Made by a program: the position numbers and the translations under genes. The notes beneath the pieces are model-generated. The model was not told the DNA's origin, ran no database searches, and saw nothing but the letters and a program-made list of their open reading frames with translations. 64,000 nt of DNA from Streptosporangiales bacterium (lineage in GTDB: Bacteria; Actinomycetota; Actinomycetes; Streptosporangiales; WHST01). Shown piece after piece: positions 17,318 to 25,414 of this stretch. The first letter of the stretch is position 1; the number at the start of each line of letters is the position of its first letter. The stretch lies in NCBI GenBank assembly GCA_009379955.1, contig WHST01000008.1:1-64000 (forward strand). The letters are read 5' to 3'.

Positions 17318-18810
17318 GACAGCGCCGGTGTCTTGCCCGCTGCGCCGTCGCCGGCCCGGTCGTCGAGGCCGTAGCCGTCGAGCGCGGTGTCGACGAGTGC
17401 CTTCGCGGCGGCGAAGTCGTAGTTGCCGAACATCCGCATCTTCACGACGAACGGCGCACCCGCGTAGAACATCTCGTATTGGTGGTGCCGGCTGGCGAAC
17501 TCCGATCCCACGAGGTCCCAGGCCAGCTTGAGCAGCTTGACGCGGTCGGCCGCGGGCACCCCCGGCGACTGGATGTACCGGTTGATCTGCTCGCTGATCT
17601 CGGGGGAGTGGAAGTCCTCCACCGACGAAGGCAGCTGGATGAGCCCGCCGCCGCACAGGTCGCGGACGAGGTGGAGCAGCTTGCCGTAGGTCTCCGGCTG
17701 AAGCGTGGTGTTCGCGAACGTCTCCGCGCTGCCCGGCCAGGCGATGCCGTGCTCGTCGATGTCGCAGTTGTACTCGGCGGCGAGCACGAGCCCGCTCACG
17801 GTCGTGGCGTGGGCGGCGAGCTCGCCGAGCGTGCCCTGCACCGGCGGCAACTTGTCGACGCCGTTCATCGCCGCGACCTTCGCCGCGACGCCCGCCAGGA
17901 AGTCGAGCTTCGCCGACAGCCGGATCTGCGCCTGGACGTTGCCGAGCAGCCAGGCAGGGGTCTCCCACCACTGCGCCTTGACGAGGTCGAGGTCGCGGTA
18001 CACGAAGACGTTCTCCCAGGGCACGAACACGTCGTCGTACACGACGAGGGAGTCGGTCTCGTCGAACCGGCTTGCCAGCGGGTAGTCGAACGTGCTCGTC
18101 GCCGCTTGGGCGTACGAGCGGCGGGGGAAGATCTTCACGCCGGGCGCGGACACGGGCACCATGACCGAGATGGCCTGGTCCTCGTCGCCGGGGCGCAGCG
18201 GGACGATGCTGCTCAGCTGGATCCAGTCGGCGAGCACGGCTCCGGTGCCGAGCATCTGTGCGCCCTTGATCACGATGCCGCCGTCGCGCTCCTCCTTGAC
18301 GCCGGCGTACAGGTGCGGATCGCTCTGCTGGTGCGCGGGCTTGGACCTGTCGATCTGCGGCGGCACGATCGTGTACGCGGCGTAGACGTCGTTCTCCGCG
18401 GCGTACCGGTGGAAGCGCACGACGTTGTCCGCGAACTGCTGACCGCCGCGCGCGAAGACGTGCGGGGAGGCGGCGAACCCGGCCAGGAAGCCGGCGACGT
18501 GGTCGGGCGTGCGGCCCATCAGGCCGTACGTCCGCTCGGCCCACAGGCGCAGGCCCTTGCGGCGGCGCGCGAGGTCCTCGGTCGACCGGGGGATGAGATA
18601 TGCCACATTGAGCGGCTCCCCCGTCTCGGGGGACGGGTACGTCATGGTCTCGCGGTTCGCCGGGTCGATGGCCGCGTCGTAGAGGCCTGCGACGGAGCGG
18701 ACGGCGCCGCGGAAGGCGGGGTGAGTGGTGACGTCGGCGACGCGTTCGCCGTCGATGGAGACGTGCCGCCCGTCACGGAGTCCCGCGACGTAGTCCTGGC
18801 CGCTGCGCAT
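17314..18810 (-). CDS. hpaB: 4-hydroxyphenylacetate 3-monooxygenase-type (HpaB) oxygenase
   Basis: 498 residues of the acyl-CoA-dehydrogenase-like HpaB family (HpaB, TftD, HadA and related phenol hydroxylases). It begins with the typical MRSGQDYVAGLRDGR. The protein takes reduced flavin from a reductase and inserts oxygen into a phenolic ring; the matching reductase is two genes downstream. The start at 18810 is chosen because the longer reading crosses the 33-bp palindrome. The exact phenol cannot be read; 4-hydroxyphenylacetate, a halophenol or a hydroxypyridine are all possible. Confidence 0.87.
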   Translation of the reverse strand: MRSGQDYVAGLRDGRHVSIDGERVADVTTHPAFRGAVRSVAGLYDAAIDPANRETMTYPSPETGEPLNVAYLIPRSTEDLARRRKGLRLWAERTYGLMGRTPDHVAGFLAGFAASPHVFARGGQQFADNVVRFHRYAAENDVYAAYTIVPPQIDRSKPAHQQSDPHLYAGVKEERDGGIVIKGAQMLGTGAVLADWIQLSSIVPLRPGDEDQAISVMVPVSAPGVKIFPRRSYAQAATSTFDYPLASRFDETDSLVVYDDVFVPWENVFVYRDLDLVKAQWWETPAWLLGNVQAQIRLSAKLDFLAGVAAKVAAMNGVDKLPPVQGTLGELAAHATTVSGLVLAAEYNCDIDEHGIAWPGSAETFANTTLQPETYGKLLHLVRDLCGGGLIQLPSSVEDFHSPEISEQINRYIQSPGVPAADRVKLLKLAWDLVGSEFASRHHQYEMFYAGAPFVVKMRMFGNYDFAAAKALVDTALDGYGLDDRAGDGAAGKTPALS

Positions 18811-18834
18811 GGATACCTGCCTGCCCGGGTTGAT

Positions 18835-18867
18835 TAGATGACTTTTGTAAATTACTTTTGTCATCTA
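18835..18867. promoter_or_regulatory. 33-bp AT-rich palindrome, copy 1 (operator)
   Basis: Arms TAGATGAC (18835-18842) and GTCATCTA (18860-18867) enclose 17 AT-rich bases. It lies midway between the divergent starts of hpaB and the AA_synth-enamidase operon. An inverted copy with one base change is at 48404-48436 before UbiD no. 3. AT-rich palindromes of this kind are typical MarR operators, and a MarR gene ends the divergent operon. Confidence 0.7.
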
Positions 18868-18899
18868 CTCCAGTCAAGATGCGATCGGGAGGCGCGACC

Positions 18900-19472
18900 G
18901 TGGGGTACGACATTCGGAAGTGGTTCGGTGCCGTCGAGCACACCAGGCACGAGGGTGGGCCGGTGGCGGACGAGCCGTTGGGCAAGGCGGTCGTGGCCGT
19001 GGTGATCGCGAACCCGTACGCGGGGGAGTACGCCGACGACCTCGCGAAGCTGATCGGGCCGAGCGCCGAGCTCGGCACGGAGCTGACCCGCCGCGGGCTC
19101 GAGCTGCTCGACGGCAAGGCGCAGGGGTGCGGCAAGGGTGCGATCGTCGGGGCCTCCGGTGAGCAGGAGCACGGCGTCGCGTGCCTGACGACGCCGTTCG
19201 GCGACGCACTGCGCGCCGGCGTCGGCGGCGGTGAGGCGTGGGTCAGCTCGGCCACCAAGGTCGGCGGCCCCGGTACCACCCTCGACATCCCGCTCGCGTA
19301 CAAGGACGCGCTGTACGTCCGCTCGCACTACGACGCGATGACGCTGGCGATCCCGGACGCCCCGCGGCCGGGCGAGATCGTCGTGGCGGTCGCGCTGTCG
19401 ACCGGTGGCCGCGTGCACGCCCGGGTGGGCGGGCTCGCCCTGGCCGACGCGAAGGGAGATGGTGTCCGATGA
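18900..19472 (+). CDS. AA_synth (DUF1185)-family protein
   Basis: 190 residues from GTG 18900, chosen for GGGAGG seven bases upstream; longer readings run into the operator palindrome. The pattern (KAVVAVVIANPYAGEY, GKGAIVGASGEQEHGVACL, RSHYDAMTLAIPDAPRPGEIVV) fits the amino acid synthesis family PF06684, whose biochemical role is not established. Members are often found beside amidohydrolases, as here. It heads an operon with a small gene, an enamidase homologue, an EthD-like protein and MarR. An accessory role in amide or heterocycle breakdown is inferred only from this. Confidence 0.75.
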   Translation: MGYDIRKWFGAVEHTRHEGGPVADEPLGKAVVAVVIANPYAGEYADDLAKLIGPSAELGTELTRRGLELLDGKAQGCGKGAIVGASGEQEHGVACLTTPFGDALRAGVGGGEAWVSSATKVGGPGTTLDIPLAYKDALYVRSHYDAMTLAIPDAPRPGEIVVAVALSTGGRVHARVGGLALADAKGDGVR

Positions 19473-19660
19473 GAGCGCAGGAGCTGCTCCGGTCGCCTTC
19501 GCTGTCGCAAGACCGCCGGAGGCAGATGACGCTGACCGACCGCCTGTGGCTCGCGGTGCGCGAGCTCGGCCGGCAGGTGCGGGCGGGGCGGCTGCTCAGT
19601 CTGGGCGCGTTCGGTCGGAAGGGTGGGGTGTATGAGTACGGCGCTCGTCAACATTGGTGA
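19469..19660 (+). CDS. Small hypothetical protein (63 residues)
   Basis: A 63-residue, arginine- and leucine-rich reading frame. It starts with an ATGA overlap on the AA_synth stop, with GGGAGA upstream. Its 3' end overlaps the enamidase start by 29 bases. Residues 20-45 could form one amphipathic helix. No domain recognised. The coupled position favours a real gene, but the overlap with the next gene leaves room for doubt. Confidence 0.45.
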   Translation: MRAQELLRSPSLSQDRRRQMTLTDRLWLAVRELGRQVRAGRLLSLGAFGRKGGVYEYGARQHW

Positions 19661-20801
19661 GTCGCACGCCGGTGACGCCGCCGGCAGCCCGCTGGACGGC
19701 GACGCCATGGTCCTCGACCGCGGCGACATCGTGTGGGTGGGCGACACCTCGGAGGTGACGGCGGGCGCGCACGAGACCGTCGTCGACGTCGCAGGCGCGA
19801 CCGTCATCCCCGGCCTGATCGACTCGCACGTCCACACGACGTTCGGCGACTTCACGCCGCGGCAGGGGATGCTCGGCTTCCTCGACAGCTACCTGCACGG
19901 TGGCACCACGCGGGTGATCTCCGCGAGCGAGGTGCATGTGCCCGGCCGGCCGACGGACGTCGTCGGCGTCAAGGCGCTGGCCGTCGCGGCCCAGCGCTGC
20001 TTCGCCGACTACCGGCCGTCGGGCGTCACCGTCCACGCCGGGTCGGTCATCCTCGAGCCCGGCCTCACCAAGGCCGACTTCGCGGAGCTGCGCGCGGCGG
20101 GCGTCTGGCTGGCCAAGGCGGGCTTCGGCGCGTTCGGCGGGCCGATGGAGTACGTGCCCATCGTGCACGCCGCGCGGGAGGCCGGCATCGTGGTCATGAC
20201 CCACTCCGGAGGCGGGTCGATCCCCGGCAGCCTGTCCAAGATCTCGGTCGACGTGATCCTCGCGATGCGGCCGAACATCGCGGGCCACGTCAACGGCGGG
20301 CCCACGGCGCTCGACCCGGAGGAGAACGCCAGGATCGTCGAGGAGGGCGACGGGATCGCGCTCCAACTCGTCCAGGCGGGCAACCTGCGGTCGGCGATCG
20401 ACATCGCCGACCGGGCGCTCGCGGCGGACGCGTTCGAACGCGTGCTCATCGCCACCGACACCCCGACCGGCACCGGGGTCATCTCGCTCGGCATGCTGCG
20501 GCAGATGGCCGAGCTCGCCTCGCTCTCGGAGCTCACGCCCCGTCAGGTGGTGACCGCCTGTACCGGCAACGTCGCGGGCGTCTACGGCCTGTCGGCGGGC
20601 CTGCTCGAGGTGGGTCGCCCGGCCGACGTCCTCGTGGTCGACGCCCCCGTCGGCGGCCGCGGCGACGACGCCTTCGCCGCTCTCGCGATCGGCGACCTGC
20701 CGGCCGTCGCGGTCGCGATCACCGCAGGCGAGGTGCGCTTCACCAAGAGCCGCAACACCCCGCCCCCCACGCGTCCCGTGACAGTCAGGAGTGGCAAGTG
20801 A
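19632..20801 (+). CDS. Enamidase-like amidohydrolase
   Basis: 389 residues of the amidohydrolase superfamily. The metal-binding motif HVHTTFGD lies near residue 69. It strongly resembles, as I recall it, the nicotinate-fermentation enamidase of Eubacterium barkeri: PGLIDSHVH, HGGTTRVISA, VPGRPTDVVGVKAL, HSGGGSIPGS, HVNGGPTA, TDTPTGTGVI, and the C-terminal TKSRNTPP. Enamidase hydrolyses the cyclic enamide of 1,4,5,6-tetrahydro-6-oxonicotinate to 2-formylglutarate and ammonia. A reduced pyridone or similar lactam is the likely substrate. No 6-hydroxynicotinate reductase was seen in the window, so the complete anaerobic route is not present here. Confidence 0.78.
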   Translation: MSTALVNIGESHAGDAAGSPLDGDAMVLDRGDIVWVGDTSEVTAGAHETVVDVAGATVIPGLIDSHVHTTFGDFTPRQGMLGFLDSYLHGGTTRVISASEVHVPGRPTDVVGVKALAVAAQRCFADYRPSGVTVHAGSVILEPGLTKADFAELRAAGVWLAKAGFGAFGGPMEYVPIVHAAREAGIVVMTHSGGGSIPGSLSKISVDVILAMRPNIAGHVNGGPTALDPEENARIVEEGDGIALQLVQAGNLRSAIDIADRALAADAFERVLIATDTPTGTGVISLGMLRQMAELASLSELTPRQVVTACTGNVAGVYGLSAGLLEVGRPADVLVVDAPVGGRGDDAFAALAIGDLPAVAVAITAGEVRFTKSRNTPPPTRPVTVRSGK

Positions 20802-21436
20802 AGGGCATGCTCTTCTCCCAGATGGAGCCGCCGCCGGGCTGGGAGGACGACTTCCACGACTGGTACGAGAACGAGCACATCCCGGACCGCCTCGCGCTCG
20901 ACGGGTTCGACGTCGCGACGCGCTACGCGGCCGTCGAGGGTGGTCCCGCCCACCTCGCCGTGTACGAGATCGGCGACATGGGCGTGCTCGACACCCCCGC
21001 CTATCGCAGGCTCAAGGAGCAGCCGTCGGAGCGCACCGGGCGGATGCTGGCCAACGTCCACGGCTTCACCAGGTTCACCTGCGAGCTGACGTCGGACACC
21101 GGGCCAGAGGGCGCGCGTGGCGACTATCTGTCCGCGGTGGCGTTCGAGGTGCCGGAGGAGGACGTCGACGCGTTCGACGACTGGTACGAGAACGAGCACG
21201 TCGCCGCCCTGTTGCAGGCCGACGGCTGGCTGCGGGTGCGGCGCTGGCGCGTACGGTCCGGCGACGGCGGACCGTGGACACACCTCGCGCTGCACGAGCT
21301 CGCCGACCTCGACGTCATGGATTCACCGGAGCGGGCCGCGGCTCGGGTCGGGCCGAAGCGCGACGCCCTCGCCGGCAGGAAGTGGTTCGAAATGTCGGGT
21401 CGGTGGCTCTACCGGGTGTTGAATCGATACTCGTGA
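20798..21436 (+). CDS. Tandem EthD/dimeric alpha-beta barrel-like protein
   Basis: 212 residues made of two similar halves. Each contains a DWYENEH motif (near residues 19 and 130), the pattern of ferredoxin-like dimeric alpha/beta barrel (EthD-type) small proteins. The fusion gives an internal dimer. The GTG start overlaps the enamidase stop, with GGAG upstream. Relatives accompany catabolic enzymes and sometimes act as isomerases, cyclases or binding proteins; no specific reaction can be assigned. Confidence 0.65.
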   Translation: MKGMLFSQMEPPPGWEDDFHDWYENEHIPDRLALDGFDVATRYAAVEGGPAHLAVYEIGDMGVLDTPAYRRLKEQPSERTGRMLANVHGFTRFTCELTSDTGPEGARGDYLSAVAFEVPEEDVDAFDDWYENEHVAALLQADGWLRVRRWRVRSGDGGPWTHLALHELADLDVMDSPERAAARVGPKRDALAGRKWFEMSGRWLYRVLNRYS

Positions 21437-21945
21437 GCGACAACAGGAAGGGCCGCCGCCAGGCTGTCAGCACCGATGCACCCGCTACCAAGGATGCGCA
21501 GGGGCGCGACGTCGAGGGCCCGGAGTTCCATGCGTACTTCTCCGGCATCGCCGAGGCACACCACGTCATCCGCAAGGTGTTCCGGCTCGTCGACGAGCAG
21601 GCAAAGAAGGCGGGTCTCGAGCCGCTCGAGCACAAGCTGCTGATCCAGGTCTTCGGCGCGCCGTCGGCGCCGCTGTCCGTCCAGGCGGCCGCCACGCGCC
21701 TCGACGTCTCGTCCGCGCTCGCGTCGCGACTGCTCAAGGGGCTCGTCGACCGGGGTCTGGTGACCCGGGTGCCCGGGCAGACCGACCGGCGGGTGACGAG
21801 GGTGGAGATCACGGTGGCGGGCCGTGACCTGCTGGCCGCGGTCGACAGGGACGTGCGGCACCACGTGGGCCTGTTCCAGTCCGGGCTCACCGACGCCGAG
21901 CGCGACGGAGCGCTGCGCATCTTCGCGTTCTATCTCGGTCGCTGA
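21433..21945 (+). CDS. MarR-family regulator
   Basis: 170 residues. The winged helix lies around residues 50-130: EHKLLIQVFG, VQAAATRLDVSSALASRLLKGLVDRG, then the wing TRVPGQTDRRVTRVEIT. It starts with GTG overlapping the previous stop and closes the AA_synth-enamidase operon. It probably senses an aromatic acid. The 33-bp palindromes before its own operon and before UbiD no. 3 are its likely targets, which would link enamidase, HpaBC and UbiD no. 3 in one regulon (inference). Confidence 0.85.
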   Translation: MSDNRKGRRQAVSTDAPATKDAQGRDVEGPEFHAYFSGIAEAHHVIRKVFRLVDEQAKKAGLEPLEHKLLIQVFGAPSAPLSVQAAATRLDVSSALASRLLKGLVDRGLVTRVPGQTDRRVTRVEITVAGRDLLAAVDRDVRHHVGLFQSGLTDAERDGALRIFAFYLGR

Positions 21946-21969
21946 GCACGACGTCTGGTCGATATTGCC

Positions 21970-21986
21970 TGACGGTAGTATCGTCA
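21970..21986. promoter_or_regulatory. Operator-like TGACG-N7-CGTCA before UbiD no. 1
   Basis: A 5-bp inverted repeat around GTAGTAT. A -10-like TAGTAT (21976-21981) lies inside it, so binding would block the promoter. Transcription would begin near the GTG at 21991, suggesting a leaderless message. TGACGGTARTAYC recurs before the ABC importer at 23682-23694. Confidence 0.5.
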
Positions 21987-21990
21987 TACA

Positions 21991-23664
21991 GTGCCTCATG
22001 AGTCGCAAGTGGACATCGATGCCGTGACTGCCGAGCCGGCGGTGGCCACCGGCTATCGCGACTTCCGCCGGCACCTACGGGACCTCGACGACGCCGGGCT
22101 GCTGGTCACCGTCGACGAGCCCATCGACAAGGACACCGAGCTGCACCCGCTGGTGCGCTGGCAGTTCTGCGGGGGCATCGCCGAGCCGGACCGGCGCGCA
22201 TTCCTGTTCACCGACGTCCGGGACGGTGCCGGGCACGGGTTCGACGTGCGGGTGGCGGTCGGAGCGCTCGCCGCCAGCCGCGCGATCTACGCGACGGCGC
22301 TCGGCTGCGACCTGGCGAGGGTCGGCGAGGTGTGGCGGCGCGCGATCGACGTCCCGCGTGCGCCCGTCGAGGTGTCGTCGGCCCCCTGCCAGGAGATCGT
22401 CAGGGAGGGTGCGGCGCTCCGTGAGCCGTTCGGCGGCCTCGACGGGCTGCCGGTGCCGATCTCCACGCCCGGCTGGGACAACGCGCCCTACCTCAGCGCC
22501 GGGCACTTCGTCACCCGCGACCCCGACACGGGGATCCAGAACATCGGCAACTACCGCGGCCAGCTCAAGGCGCGCGACCGGCTCGGCGTGATGGTGCTGC
22601 AGACGTTCGACCAGGGGATCACGCCGCACTGGCGCAAGGCGAAGGCACGGGGGGAACGGCTCCCGTGCGCCGTCGTGCTCGGGCCGCCGCCCGCGGTGAG
22701 CCTCGCCGCCGTCAACAAGCTGCCGCCCGACCTCGACGAGCTGGCCGTGGCCGGCGCGCTGGTCGGGCAGGCGATACCCGTCGTCGCCTGCCGGACGGTC
22801 GACGTCCTCGTCCCCGCCGACGCCGAGCTCGTGATCGAGGGCTGGATCGACACGGAGCTGCTCGAGCCCGAGGGCCCGTTCGGCGAGTCGCACGGCTACG
22901 TCAGCCCGCAGGAGTACAACGGCTTCCTCGAGGTCACCGCGATCACCCGCCGGCACGACGCGGTCCTGCCGTCGATCATCAGCCAGGTGACGCCGAGCGA
23001 GTCGAGCATGATCAAACTCGTGTCGTACGAGGCGTCGTTCCTCGCGCACCTGCGGCGGATCGGCATCCACGGTGTCGACTCGGTCTTCCTGCACGAGCGG
23101 CTGACCAACCTCCGCAAGGTCGTGGTGCTGCGCTTCGACGACCGGCACGACGACGCGAACGTCTGGCGCGCGCTGCACGCGGCGGCATCGTTCCAGTCGG
23201 CCGTCGGCAAGCTCGTGGTCGCGGTCGACGCGGACATCGACCCGGCCGACTCCGACAGCCTGCTGTGGGCGATGTCGTACCGCATGGACCCGCGGTCGGA
23301 CCTCGAGCTGATGGGCCACCGCACCTGGGGTCACGGCCCGCCGCCGATCTCCGCCGACGGCGGCGACGGCGCGCTGCTGATGGACGCGACGCTGAAGAAG
23401 CCGTACCCGCCGATCGCGCTGCCGCGCCGGGAGTTCATGGAACGGGCACGCGCGATCTGGGAGCGGCTCGGCCTGCCGCCGCTGACGCCGCAGCCGCCCT
23501 GGTACGGATACTCGCTCGGCGACTGGTCGTCCGCGCTGGAGGACGAGGCGACGCTCGCGGTGCAGGGCCGCTACTGGGAGACCGGTGACGCGGCGGTCGC
23601 ACGCCGCCGCGGCGACGTCGCGATGAACACCCCCGTCGACGATCTCCCGCCACCCTCCGAATGA
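21991..23664 (+). CDS. UbiD-family prenyl-FMN decarboxylase no. 1
   Basis: 557 residues from GTG 21991; a GTG at 22024 is an alternative. UbiD features are present: PVPISTPGWDNAPYL, TGIQNIGNYRGQLKARDR near 175, PADAELVIEGWID followed by EPEGPFGESHGYVSP near 295 (the metal/prenyl-FMN and acid-base glutamates), and VTPSESSMIKLVSYEA. These enzymes reversibly decarboxylate aromatic or heteroaromatic acids with prenylated FMN made by UbiX. Much of the protein matches UbiD no. 4 (60116-61741), including the N-terminal ELHPLVRWQFCGG, so the two form one subfamily. It precedes an ABC importer and both have a shared operator-like element. Confidence 0.87.
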   Translation: MPHESQVDIDAVTAEPAVATGYRDFRRHLRDLDDAGLLVTVDEPIDKDTELHPLVRWQFCGGIAEPDRRAFLFTDVRDGAGHGFDVRVAVGALAASRAIYATALGCDLARVGEVWRRAIDVPRAPVEVSSAPCQEIVREGAALREPFGGLDGLPVPISTPGWDNAPYLSAGHFVTRDPDTGIQNIGNYRGQLKARDRLGVMVLQTFDQGITPHWRKAKARGERLPCAVVLGPPPAVSLAAVNKLPPDLDELAVAGALVGQAIPVVACRTVDVLVPADAELVIEGWIDTELLEPEGPFGESHGYVSPQEYNGFLEVTAITRRHDAVLPSIISQVTPSESSMIKLVSYEASFLAHLRRIGIHGVDSVFLHERLTNLRKVVVLRFDDRHDDANVWRALHAAASFQSAVGKLVVAVDADIDPADSDSLLWAMSYRMDPRSDLELMGHRTWGHGPPPISADGGDGALLMDATLKKPYPPIALPRREFMERARAIWERLGLPPLTPQPPWYGYSLGDWSSALEDEATLAVQGRYWETGDAAVARRRGDVAMNTPVDDLPPPSE

Positions 23665-23668
23665 CAGA

Positions 23669-23696
23669 TTGTTTGACCAGATGACGGTAATACCAT
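23669..23696 (+). promoter_or_regulatory. Promoter/operator of first ABC importer
   Basis: -35 TTGTTT (23669-23674) and -10 TACCAT (23691-23696) are 16 bases apart. TGACGGTAATACC (23682-23694), matching 11 of 13 bases of the element before UbiD no. 1, overlaps the -10. The two transcription units are therefore probably co-regulated. Confidence 0.45.
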
Positions 23697-23736
23697 ATGT
23701 TCAGATACACCCGAGCGAGCGACGGGAGGAGCTGTC

Positions 23737-24579
23737 ATGAGCGGGCAGCGAACACTCCCGTCACCCGCGCGGCTGCAGAAGCTGCCCGCGCAGGGGACCG
23801 TGCGTCGCACTGCCGGTAGCGGCCGGCTCGGGCGCTACCGGGCGCCGATCGTCGGGGCGACCGCTGTCGTCCTCGTGATCGTGGCCTGGCAGCTCGCCGT
23901 GGTGCTGGAGCTCGTCGACGTCTCGTTCATCGCGGAGCCGACGGCGATCGGCGAGGAGCTCGTGCGTCTGTTCACCTCCGGCGTGATCTTCGAGGACCTG
24001 GCCACCAGCGGCATCGAGCTCGCCGTCGGCCTGGGGCTCGCCGCGGTCGTCGGCATCGGGCTCGGGTTGATCATCGGCTGGTACCGCCTCGCGGACGAGT
24101 TCTTCGAGCCGCTCGTCACGAGCCTGTACGCCACGCCGCAGGTCGCGCTGGTGCCCGTACTGATCCTGTGGTTCGGGATCGGCATCGGCTCGAAGATCGC
24201 GGTGGTCTTCCTGATGGCGGTCTTCGAGATCCTCGTCAACACCCGCGCGGGTGTGCGGACCGTCGAGGAGAACGTCATGCGGGCCGCGCGGAGCTTCGGT
24301 GCCACCGACAGACAGCTGGTCCGCACCATCGTGCTGCCGTCCGCGGTCCCGTTCATCGCGACAGGACTTCGTCTCGGCGTCGGCAAGGGTCTGGTCGGCG
24401 TCGTGGTCGGCGAGCTCTTCGCGGCCAAGGCCGGGGTCGGATTCCGGCTGACGACGGCGGCGGCGAATCTGCAGATGACCCAGATGTACGCGACGCTGGT
24501 CATCATCGCGGCCGTCGGCGTGGCACTCACGCTGCTGCTCAAGCGGGTGGAGAGGCATTTCGATGCCTGGCGAGTCTAG
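23737..24579 (+). CDS. ABC importer permease (NitT/TauT/SsuC type)
   Basis: 280 residues. A basic N-terminal tail of about 30 residues precedes about six membrane helices. The coupling-loop region is FGATDRQLVRTIVLPSAVPFIATGLRLG, characteristic of the nitrate/sulfonate/taurine-type importers (BPD_transp_1). It works with the ATPase and lipoprotein encoded next. Proteins of this class also import aromatic acids, pyrimidine precursors and phthalate; the substrate is more likely an organic acid in this context. Confidence 0.88.
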   Translation: MSGQRTLPSPARLQKLPAQGTVRRTAGSGRLGRYRAPIVGATAVVLVIVAWQLAVVLELVDVSFIAEPTAIGEELVRLFTSGVIFEDLATSGIELAVGLGLAAVVGIGLGLIIGWYRLADEFFEPLVTSLYATPQVALVPVLILWFGIGIGSKIAVVFLMAVFEILVNTRAGVRTVEENVMRAARSFGATDRQLVRTIVLPSAVPFIATGLRLGVGKGLVGVVVGELFAAKAGVGFRLTTAAANLQMTQMYATLVIIAAVGVALTLLLKRVERHFDAWRV

Positions 24580-25414
24580 GACCGCGGCCGGCACGGCACG
24601 GCAGCACGGCGACGGCGAGATCCCCGACAGTGACCTCGTCCTGCGCGCCAGCGGCGTGGAGGTCGAGTTCCCGCTCCGCGACGGCAGCCGGCACCTCGCG
24701 ATCGACGGCGTCTCGCTGGAGGTGCGGCGCGGTGAGTTCGTGTCCATCGTCGGCCCGAGCGGGTGCGGCAAGACGACGTTCCTCAACGCGGTCGACGGGC
24801 TCGTACCCACGCGGGGCGGGTCCATCGAGGTCGCGATGCGCGACCGCGAGGAAGGCGGCACCCGTAGCCGGGCGATGGTGTTCCAGGACGCCTCGCTGCT
24901 GCCGTGGCGCACGGTCCTGCGCAATGTGTCGTACGGGCTCGAGTTGCACGGTGTGCCCAAGCAGGAGTGTCGCGAGCGGGCGCTGGAGCTCATCGAGCTG
25001 GTCGGCCTCAAGGGCTCGGAGGACCGCTATCCGCGCCAGCTGTCCGGCGGTATGAAGCAGCGGGTGAACCTCGCGCGCGCACTCGTCGTCGACCCGGAGA
25101 TCCTGCTGCTCGACGAGCCGTTCGCCTCGCTCGACGCGCAGACGCGCGAGTACATGCAGGCGGAGCTGCTGTCCATCTGGGCGCGCGCGGGCAAGACCGC
25201 GGTGCTCGTCACCCATCAGATCGACGAGGCGGTCTACCTCTCCGACCGGGTGGTCGTGTTCTCCAAGGGCCCGGGACGGGTCAAGGACACGATCGAGGTC
25301 GGGCTCGACCGCCCACGCAAGCTCGCCGTCAAGCGGAGCGATGTCTTCCGTGACCACGAGACGCGGATCTGGAATCTCATTCAGGACGAAGGTGAGCCCG
25401 ATGAAGGTCAATGA
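24563..25414 (+). CDS. ABC importer ATPase (TauB/SsuB type)
   Basis: 283 residues. Walker A GPSGCGKTT lies near residue 64, the Q-loop in VFQDASLLPWR near 108, the signature LSGGMKQRVNLARAL near 160, Walker B ILLLDEPFASLDAQT and the H-loop VLVTHQIDEA near 214. The gene starts 17 bases before the permease stop, with GGAGAGG upstream. It is the cytoplasmic energy-coupling subunit of the importer. Confidence 0.9.
   Translation: MPGESRTAAGTARQHGDGEIPDSDLVLRASGVEVEFPLRDGSRHLAIDGVSLEVRRGEFVSIVGPSGCGKTTFLNAVDGLVPTRGGSIEVAMRDREEGGTRSRAMVFQDASLLPWRTVLRNVSYGLELHGVPKQECRERALELIELVGLKGSEDRYPRQLSGGMKQRVNLARALVVDPEILLLDEPFASLDAQTREYMQAELLSIWARAGKTAVLVTHQIDEAVYLSDRVVVFSKGPGRVKDTIEVGLDRPRKLAVKRSDVFRDHETRIWNLIQDEGEPDEGQ

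Noticed and set aside
18858-18899. Longer start for the AA_synth gene, and MTKVIY starts for hpaB and before UbiD no. 3
   Set aside because: These readings translate the 33-bp operator palindrome itself; downstream starts with Shine-Dalgarno sequences are better.
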